Source of the DNA: Dyadobacter sediminis | GTDB lineage: Bacteria; Bacteroidota; Bacteroidia; Cytophagales; Spirosomataceae | DNA length: 64,000 bases | Assembly (NCBI RefSeq): GCF_005860765.1 | Contig: NZ_VCEI01000025.1 | Coordinates: forward strand, 372,001-436,000 | Direction of reading: 5' to 3' | Shown here: positions 58,099-64,000 of the stretch, in pieces | Numbering within the stretch: the first letter of the stretch is position 1 | How the letters are laid out: the number at the start of each line of letters is the position of its first letter | The notes under the pieces: generated by a model | Seen by the model: the letters and a program-made list of their open reading frames with translations, nothing else | Told to the model about the DNA's origin: nothing | Database searches by the model: none | Translations under genes and position numbers: made by a program

Positions 58099-59421
58099 AT
58101 GGTAAAAAGTAAGTTTATTTTCTCTGCGTTTTGTTTGCTGGTTTCCTGTATGCTCGTCAGTAATTGTGGTTATGCGCAAAATCCGGCGCCTGCAACTGCG
58201 CAGGCAAAGCCCGTTATCCTGACCGGCGCAACCATTCACATCGGAAACGGACAGGTGCTGACAAACGGCGCCATTGCTTTTGACAAAGGAATCATCACGC
58301 AAATCGGCGCTGCGGGTTCCGTATCTTCAATAACCGGCGCTGAAACTATTGATGTAAGCGGCAAACATATTTATCCGGGCATTATTTCTCTGAATACAAC
58401 GGTTGGCTTGCAGGAAGTTGCATCCGTACGCGCTACGCTGGATTATAATGAAGTCGGACAAATTAACCCGCACGTACGCGCACTGATTGCCTACAATACC
58501 GATTCGGAAGTAATCCCGACATTGCGCGGAAACGGAGTCCTGCTTTCTCAGGCTGTTCCGCAGGGCGGAATTATTTCAGGTTCTTCATCCGTTTTTTATA
58601 CCGACGGCTGGAACTGGGAAGATGCCGTACTGAAAAAAGATGACGGAATCTGGCTGAGCTGGCCGCCGTTTCTGGAAAGCAGCTTCAGCAGCGAAGATTT
58701 CAGGGTTACGGTAAAAAGAAATGAAAAACGCCAGGAAGCGCTGGAAGTGTTCCGGACTACTTTCTCCGATGCAAAGGCTTATGCGGAAATTCAGCAGCCT
58801 GCCGTTGTAAATCTCAGACTGGCGGCGATGAAGCCTTTATTTGATGGTTCTGCAAACCTTTACATCCGGGCCGAATATGCAAAAGATATTGTGGAAGCTG
58901 TAAAGTTTGCGCGTGAGTTTGGCATTAAAAAAGTGGTGATTGCGGGTGGTGACGAATCGTACAAAGTGGCGGCTTTCCTGAAAGAAAATCAGGTTCCTGT
59001 CATTCTGAACCCGACACACCGACTTCCAAACCGCGTAGATGAAAATGTATACTTGCCTTACGAATTGCCGGGTATGCTGCATAAAGCCGGCGTTAAAGTG
59101 GCTATTACGTACACAGACGAATGGTGGCGCACCCGAAATCTTGCTTTTCTATCCGGAACTTCGGCCGGGTTCGGCGAGGTCACACCGGAAGAAGCATTGC
59201 GGTTTATAACCAGCAATGCAGCGGAAATTATCGGTGCGGAAAATACGGTGGGGACGCTGGAAAAAGGAAAACATGCATCTTTGCTCGTAGCAGACGGCGA
59301 TATTCTTGATATGCGCGGCAACGTGGTGAAAATGGTTTTTGTAAAAGGCGGAAAGGTTAATCTGGACGATAAGCAGAAGCGGCTTTACGAGAAGTATAAA
59401 GTAAAATACAACCAGAAGTAA
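58099..59421 (+). CDS. Exported amidohydrolase-fold protein lacking metal ligands
   Basis: A 440-residue protein with a signal peptide ending YAQ (about 1-29). The fold is that of an amidohydrolase (ILTGATIHIGNGQVLTNGAI near the N-terminus, NAAEIIGAENTVGTLEKGKHASLLV near the C-terminus). The HxH site reads YPGIISLNTTVG, and the late Asp region reads ITYTDEWWRTRN. It resembles the first half of the preceding protein. It is probably non-catalytic or uses other residues, perhaps as a partner of the upstream enzyme. Confidence 0.85.
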   Translation: MVKSKFIFSAFCLLVSCMLVSNCGYAQNPAPATAQAKPVILTGATIHIGNGQVLTNGAIAFDKGIITQIGAAGSVSSITGAETIDVSGKHIYPGIISLNTTVGLQEVASVRATLDYNEVGQINPHVRALIAYNTDSEVIPTLRGNGVLLSQAVPQGGIISGSSSVFYTDGWNWEDAVLKKDDGIWLSWPPFLESSFSSEDFRVTVKRNEKRQEALEVFRTTFSDAKAYAEIQQPAVVNLRLAAMKPLFDGSANLYIRAEYAKDIVEAVKFAREFGIKKVVIAGGDESYKVAAFLKENQVPVILNPTHRLPNRVDENVYLPYELPGMLHKAGVKVAITYTDEWWRTRNLAFLSGTSAGFGEVTPEEALRFITSNAAEIIGAENTVGTLEKGKHASLLVADGDILDMRGNVVKMVFVKGGKVNLDDKQKRLYEKYKVKYNQK

Positions 59422-59423
59422 AT

Positions 59424-59464
59424 AAAGGAACCATGCCGGAAAGCTCCGGCATGGTTCCTTTTAA
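59424..59464. terminator. Bidirectional intrinsic terminator
   Basis: A perfect 16-bp stem, arms 59425-59440 and 59445-59460, has a 4-nt loop AAGC. It begins directly after the amidohydrolase stop and is followed by a TTTT-rich stretch. It serves the convergent CvfB-like gene as well. Confidence 0.93.
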
Positions 59465-59480
59465 TCGTTTTTTATAAAGT

Positions 59481-60320
59481 TTAATCTTCGCTGATCAGAC
59501 GTATTCCGTCATCGGAAATTTTGATTTGTCCTTGTCTGTACAAGCCTCCGATGGACTTTTTGAAAACTTTTTTGCTGATCTGAAGTCTTTTGTAAATTTC
59601 TTCCGGTGAACTGTTATCCGAAAGATTCAGAAACCCGCCGCTTTTTTTCAGTTCATCCAGAATTTGCCGTGCAGTCGGTTCCACAACTTCATAACCGCTT
59701 TTCTGCAGACTGATATCCAGCTTGTTTTCTTCCCGGATTTTTTTAACATAGCCTTTCAGAGAATCGCCAACTCTGATTTCCCTGAAAACTTCATTGGCAT
59801 AAATCAGACCTTTATGGTATTGATTTACAATTGCATTGTAGCCAAGATCCGTTTTTTGCCAGATCAGAAGATCCACTTCGTCGCCTTCTTTTACCGTAAG
59901 TCTTTCATTTTCCAGAAAGCGGTCAATTTTGGTAGAAGCGATCAAACGGGATGATTTCTGATCCAGATACAGAAAAACGACATGCCATTCGCCCGGCTGC
60001 ATCGGTGTGCTTTGCTCGCGAAATGGAACAAAAAGGTCTTTGATTAAACCCCAGTCCATAAAAGCGCCGTGTTCCGTTACATCCTTGACTTCCAGAAAGG
60101 CAAATTCATTACGGATGATTTTCGGGGTTTCGGTTGTAGCTACCGGCCGGTCTTCAGAGTCGAGGTATACAAACACACGGATTGTATCGTCAATCTGCAT
60201 CTCGTCCGTGAGATATTGATTGGGCAGCAGCACTTCTTCGCCTTCCACATCACTCAGGAACATGCCTACGCTCGTCAGGCGCTGGATTGTGAGGTTATTG
60301 TATTTTCCTATAAAAAGCAT
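59481..60320 (-). CDS. CvfB-like S1 RNA-binding protein
   Basis: A 279-residue protein with three S1/OB-fold units (about 1-60, 70-135 and 150-212) and a C-terminal winged helix (about 220-279, SPEEIYKRLQISKKVFKKSIGGLYRQG). This is the layout of CvfB/YitL, an RNA-binding regulator of virulence and metabolism in Firmicutes. VTEHGAFMDWGLIKDLFVPF marks the second S1 unit. The role in Bacteroidota is not established. Confidence 0.9.
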   Translation of the reverse strand: MLFIGKYNNLTIQRLTSVGMFLSDVEGEEVLLPNQYLTDEMQIDDTIRVFVYLDSEDRPVATTETPKIIRNEFAFLEVKDVTEHGAFMDWGLIKDLFVPFREQSTPMQPGEWHVVFLYLDQKSSRLIASTKIDRFLENERLTVKEGDEVDLLIWQKTDLGYNAIVNQYHKGLIYANEVFREIRVGDSLKGYVKKIREENKLDISLQKSGYEVVEPTARQILDELKKSGGFLNLSDNSSPEEIYKRLQISKKVFKKSIGGLYRQGQIKISDDGIRLISED

Positions 60321-60470
60321 TCGTTATTCTTCTGAAGTTTGGCGTAAAGGTAACGCTTTCGGGTTACAATCGGATTTTTTGAGCTTTGCCGGATTGGAAA
60401 CAAAGTTTTCTATACTTTTTCCGGGCTTTCAAAACTGCGTAATAACCATTCCGGATGCATGTTCCTTTAT

Positions 60471-61802
60471 TTACTGAAGAATATTGCTTAGTCTTTTCAG
60501 TTCAATTTCCGCTGCCTTTGCTGCGTAATTAAGATTGATCATTCTGAAGCCGGCATCTTCGAAACTTCGCTGTGCTTCGCGAACATCGATAATAGTGGCC
60601 TGAATAAGCTCAAATCTTTGCAATGTAAGATCCAGCAACTGCTTACTGAGTGCGTAATTCAGCTTCTGCGTTTCCAGCTGCTGCAGTGAGCTCAGATAAG
60701 TCTGGTACATTTTGACGGCACCTGCATTGTAGTCCCTTACCAGAGAACTTTTCTGCAGTTTTGCACTGGACGTATTGATTTCCGCCACCTGCTGCTGCCT
60801 TTTATAGGCGGAGCCGTTGTAGATCGGAACAATGAGGCTGATTCCTGCATTGGGGCCGACGGTCCTGTTCAGCAGCGTAAATCCCGCCGCACTCTGGTTT
60901 CGTGAGTAATTGTATGCCGTATTGAAACGTACCGTAGGATATCTCAGCGCAGCCGTTTCCCTCGTGATCAGTTCATTGATTCGGATCTGGTGATCGGCAG
61001 CTTTTACATCGGCATTCAGCGTTATGCGTTCCAGAATGGTATCCAGATTCAGGTTGTTGTCTACCGTAATCGTGTCTTTGATCGTAACTGCCGACTTGGG
61101 GTCAAGCGTCAGAATCCTCAGCAGCTCCGTTTTGGCAACCTGCGCAATCATTTGCTGGTCCAGTAAAGTCTGGTTCAGCGTATTCAGATCGATTTGTGCC
61201 TGAAAAATATCGGCATTGTTCGCCATTCCGGCTTCTTTTCTGACTTTAAGAATTTCCAGACGCTTTTCCGAAGCCTGAATGGAAGTCCTGACTGTATTCA
61301 CGTAGCTTAACTGCCGCACAACATCATAATAGCTCGTCATAACCAGTGCAATTGTATTCTGAACCAGCGAATTGAGCACTTCTGCGCTTTGAAATTGCTG
61401 TTCGGCAAGGCGCTTTTTGGTAGAAACAACACGTTTGCCGTTGTAAAGCAGAATTCCCGCTGCGAGGCTTGCCTGTGTATTGTTACCCGCAGCCGCGTTG
61501 CGGTTGATTACCGTACCGTCTGTCAGTCTCTGGTTAATCTCTGTAATTTGTTCTGTATTGGTGGCCGACGCTGTCACCAGCGGCAATCCGCCGGCAACGC
61601 CGTAGTTGTTCAGGATTGTATTGGCCTCTACATTGTTTTTTGCAATTTCTATGTCATAACTGTTTTTCAAGGCAAGTGCAATGGCATTATCCAGCGAAAT
61701 GGTCAGACTGTCTACCGTTTGCTGGCAAAACGCCTGACTTCCGCAAAGCAGAAAAAACAGAAGTGTACTTTTTTTGTTTGTGAAAAGAGAAAACAGGTTC
61801 AT
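60471..61802 (-). CDS. TolC-family outer-membrane efflux protein
   Basis: A 443-residue protein with a signal peptide ending AFCQQ (about 1-28) and the two long helical-hairpin repeats of TolC proteins (SLDNAIALALKNSYDIEIAKNN near 35-56, EAGMANNADIFQAQIDLN near 192-209). It forms the outer-membrane channel of a tripartite efflux system. It is 59 bp downstream of the RND pump gene. Confidence 0.93.
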   Translation of the reverse strand: MNLFSLFTNKKSTLLFFLLCGSQAFCQQTVDSLTISLDNAIALALKNSYDIEIAKNNVEANTILNNYGVAGGLPLVTASATNTEQITEINQRLTDGTVINRNAAAGNNTQASLAAGILLYNGKRVVSTKKRLAEQQFQSAEVLNSLVQNTIALVMTSYYDVVRQLSYVNTVRTSIQASEKRLEILKVRKEAGMANNADIFQAQIDLNTLNQTLLDQQMIAQVAKTELLRILTLDPKSAVTIKDTITVDNNLNLDTILERITLNADVKAADHQIRINELITRETAALRYPTVRFNTAYNYSRNQSAAGFTLLNRTVGPNAGISLIVPIYNGSAYKRQQQVAEINTSSAKLQKSSLVRDYNAGAVKMYQTYLSSLQQLETQKLNYALSKQLLDLTLQRFELIQATIIDVREAQRSFEDAGFRMINLNYAAKAAEIELKRLSNILQ

Positions 61803-61861
61803 GCAAAAACAATAATAATTTATATTGATAATTTCTTCAGAACAATAAATTTCAGTGAACG

Positions 61862-64000
61862 CTAGACAGCGAGTTCTTCTGCCATTTTCTGTTCTTCGGT
61901 TACCTTGTGTTTTTTGGGAGAAATGAATGTATAAACCGCAGGAATTACAAACAGCGTAAGGATCAGCGAAAACATCAGTCCGCCAACGATAACAACACCC
62001 AGCGGAACACGGCTAGTAGCGGCGGCGCCAAGGCTCAGCGCAATCGGCAGAGCGCCGAATGCAGTTGCCAGGCTGGTCATTAATATCGGCCGGAGGCGCT
62101 GTGTCGCGGATTCAATGGCTGCTGCAGTTCTTCCCATTCCCTGTTCCCTTTTCTGATTGGCAAATTCCACGATCAGGATCCCGTTTTTGGTTACTAGCCC
62201 GATGAGCATGATCATACCGATCTGCGAAAAGATATTGATCGTAAGCCCGAAAATGTAAAGGCTCAGCAATGCGCCCGCAAGTGCAAGCGGTACCGTAATC
62301 ATGATGATAAAAGGATCGGTAAAGCTCTCGAACTGCCCGGCCAGAACAAGGTAAACAAGTAAAAGCGCGAGCCCGAACGCAAAGCTTGTATTGGACGAAC
62401 TTTCTTCAAAGTCGCGTGAAGGCCCTGTCAATGATGTCTGAAATGTTTCGTCCAGCAGTTTGGAACCGATTTTTTCCATAGCGGCCACGCCATCCCCGAT
62501 TGTTTTTCCTTCCACAAGCGAGGCCGAAATCGTTGCACTTTTATAACGGTTGTAGTGGTAAATGGTTGGTGGTCCGCTTTCTTCAGCCATGTTTACGACA
62601 GAAGTTAGCGGAATGCTTTCTCCGCGGTTGTTACGGACATATAATTTTGCAATATCGGCCGGTTTGTTTCTCTCCGCGCGTTCAACCTGCCCGATAACCT
62701 GATACTGCTGTCCGTTCATGATAAAATAGGCAAGCCTCCTGCCACTGAATGCAGACTGGATCGTAGCGGCTATGTCTGCAGTGGAAAGTCCAAGGTCGCG
62801 CGCTTTTAAACGGTCAATGGTAAGCTGAACCTCAGGTTTGTTGAATTTCAGATTTACATCCACATTCTGGAATGTAGGGTCTTGCCGGGCTTCATCCAGG
62901 AATTTAGGCAAAACTTCACTCAACTTGCGGAAGTCCAGATTCTGAAGTACGAATTGCACCGGCAGCGAACCTCTTGATCCGATACCTACGGAAATGGTCT
63001 GTTCCTGCGTTGCGAAAATCCGTGCATCGTTAAACCGGGCCAGTTTTTTGTTGATTTCCTGCGCAATCTGGTTCTGGCTTTTTACCCTTTGTTCCGCCGG
63101 CACAAGCCCGATACGGCCCGTTGCGCTGTTCACACCGCCGCCGCCAAATCCCGGCGTGGCCGAAAAGGTAAATGCCTTTTCAGGAATGGAATCGTTCAGG
63201 AAATTGCCAAGTTCGTCTGCAACGCTCTGCATCTGATCGTAACTTGTTCCTTCTGGGGCGGAAAGGTTGAAACGGATGCTATTTCTATCTTCCATAGGCG
63301 CCAGTTCGCTCTGAAGATTCCCGTAAGTAAACCAGATCAGCACGCCGCAGGCTACTACAAGCACCCACGCTGCCCAGCGTACTTTCATAAATCCTTTCAA
63401 CGTACGGTTGTAGCCATCTTCCATTCCGGTGAAGAAAGGCTCTGTTTTATTATAGAACCAGCCATGACCGGAGTTTTTACGGTTAAGCAAAACGTTCAGA
63501 ACCGGCGTAATTGTAAGCGATACGAAAGCAGAGATCAATACGGCGGATGCAACCACAATACCGAATTCGCGGAAAAGGCTGCCGACAAATCCTTCCAGAA
63601 AAATTACGGGCAGGAACACAACGGCAAGCGTCAGAGATGTTGAAATAACTGCAAAGAAAATTTCCCGGCTTCCTTCAAGTGCGGCCTGCCGGATCGGAAG
63701 TCCGCTTTCAAGCTTTCGGAAAATATTTTCCGTCACCACAATACCGTCATCGACTACAAGGCCAGTGGCAAGCACAATGCCGAGCAGCGTCAGGATATTG
63801 ATCGAGAAACCGAACATGTACATGATAAAGAACGTGGCGACAAGCGATATGGGAATATCAATAAGCGGACGCACTGCAACGAGAAAGTTCCGGAAAAAGA
63901 AAAGGATTACAATCACAACGAGTGCGAAAGCAATCATCAGCGTCTCTTCCACTTCTTCAATGGACTGCCGCACCAGCCGGGTGTTGTCGATCAGTACATT
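61862..64000 (-). CDS. RND efflux transporter, HAE1/AcrB type, 5' end outside window
   Basis: The frame is open to the window edge (the last nine visible codons read NVLIDNTRL), so the N-terminal third is missing. The part present holds about two-thirds of an AcrB-like pump: helices 2-6 with GLVVDDGIVVTENI (the proton-relay Asp pair), the second porter domain, and helices 7-12 with GLVTKNGILIVEFANQ. It expels drugs or other compounds with TolC. The membrane-fusion protein gene is expected upstream, beyond the window. Confidence 0.93.
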   Translation of the reverse strand, partial: NVLIDNTRLVRQSIEEVEETLMIAFALVVIVILFFFRNFLVAVRPLIDIPISLVATFFIMYMFGFSINILTLLGIVLATGLVVDDGIVVTENIFRKLESGLPIRQAALEGSREIFFAVISTSLTLAVVFLPVIFLEGFVGSLFREFGIVVASAVLISAFVSLTITPVLNVLLNRKNSGHGWFYNKTEPFFTGMEDGYNRTLKGFMKVRWAAWVLVVACGVLIWFTYGNLQSELAPMEDRNSIRFNLSAPEGTSYDQMQSVADELGNFLNDSIPEKAFTFSATPGFGGGGVNSATGRIGLVPAEQRVKSQNQIAQEINKKLARFNDARIFATQEQTISVGIGSRGSLPVQFVLQNLDFRKLSEVLPKFLDEARQDPTFQNVDVNLKFNKPEVQLTIDRLKARDLGLSTADIAATIQSAFSGRRLAYFIMNGQQYQVIGQVERAERNKPADIAKLYVRNNRGESIPLTSVVNMAEESGPPTIYHYNRYKSATISASLVEGKTIGDGVAAMEKIGSKLLDETFQTSLTGPSRDFEESSSNTSFAFGLALLLVYLVLAGQFESFTDPFIIMITVPLALAGALLSLYIFGLTINIFSQIGMIMLIGLVTKNGILIVEFANQKREQGMGRTAAAIESATQRLRPILMTSLATAFGALPIALSLGAAATSRVPLGVVIVGGLMFSLILTLFVIPAVYTFISPKKHKVTEEQKMAEELAV

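Overview
The window is a chromosomal stretch of a Bacteroidota bacterium, probably of the Cytophagales (a Dyadobacter/Spirosoma-like lineage is my guess, not proven). The evidence is the gene content: a TonB-dependent receptor with a carboxypeptidase-regulatory N-domain, a DUF5916 outer-membrane protein, an OmpA protein with PD40 repeats, a DUF4038 glycosidase, a CcmBCDEF system with a separate signal-peptide CcmD, and RNase H with a viroplasmin domain. Putative promoters also carry the Bacteroidota -7 box TAnnTTTG rather than a sigma70 -10 box. There are no rRNA or tRNA genes, insertion sequences, CRISPR arrays or prophage. Most of the window is ordinary core genome.

Layout. 0-6.4 kb: end of a leucine-rich-repeat protein, a DUF5916 protein, a DUF3817 membrane protein, and a TonB-dependent receptor gene cut by an in-frame TAA. 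6.4-11.2 kb: minus-strand cytochrome c maturation operon ccmB-ccmC-ccmD-ccmE-ccmF. 11.4-13.8 kb: feoA-feoB iron uptake. 13.9-19.4 kb: housekeeping genes nnr, rplS, dapF, a rhodanese, a DEAD-box helicase and an unknown exported protein. 19.4-23.9 kb: M14 peptidase, lipase and Na+/H+ antiporter.

23.8-36.9 kb is the main accessory block, nine co-directional and mostly overlapping minus-strand genes: GT39-type glycosyltransferase, transketolase N-half, a sugar-nucleotide epimerase fused to a GT2 glycosyltransferase, transketolase C-half, a GT-C-like membrane protein, acyltransferase 3, GT2, a large unknown exported protein, and an AlgX/AlgJ-like SGNH protein. It reads as a locus that makes, transfers and O-acetylates a surface glycan, with a dedicated split transketolase. 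37.0-41.3 kb: OmpA/PD40, DUF4038 glycosidase and rpe.

41.5-53.7 kb: plus-strand housekeeping run of ligA, dapA, a class V aminotransferase, a Nudix-like regulator, marC-type protein, MazG-like protein, pepT, RNase H, trmN6, GT2, ppa and prfC. 53.7-54.2 kb holds two different degenerate repeat arrays. 54.1-60.3 kb: a DUF4890-like protein, an unknown small protein, two amidohydrolase-fold proteins and a CvfB-like S1 protein. 60.5-64.0 kb: TolC-type protein and an RND efflux pump that runs off the end.

The most notable points are the interrupted TonB receptor, the epimerase-GT2 fusion between split transketolase genes, CcmE of the CxxxY class, the 52-bp/17-bp nested tandem repeat after prfC, and amidohydrolase-fold units that lack metal ligands.
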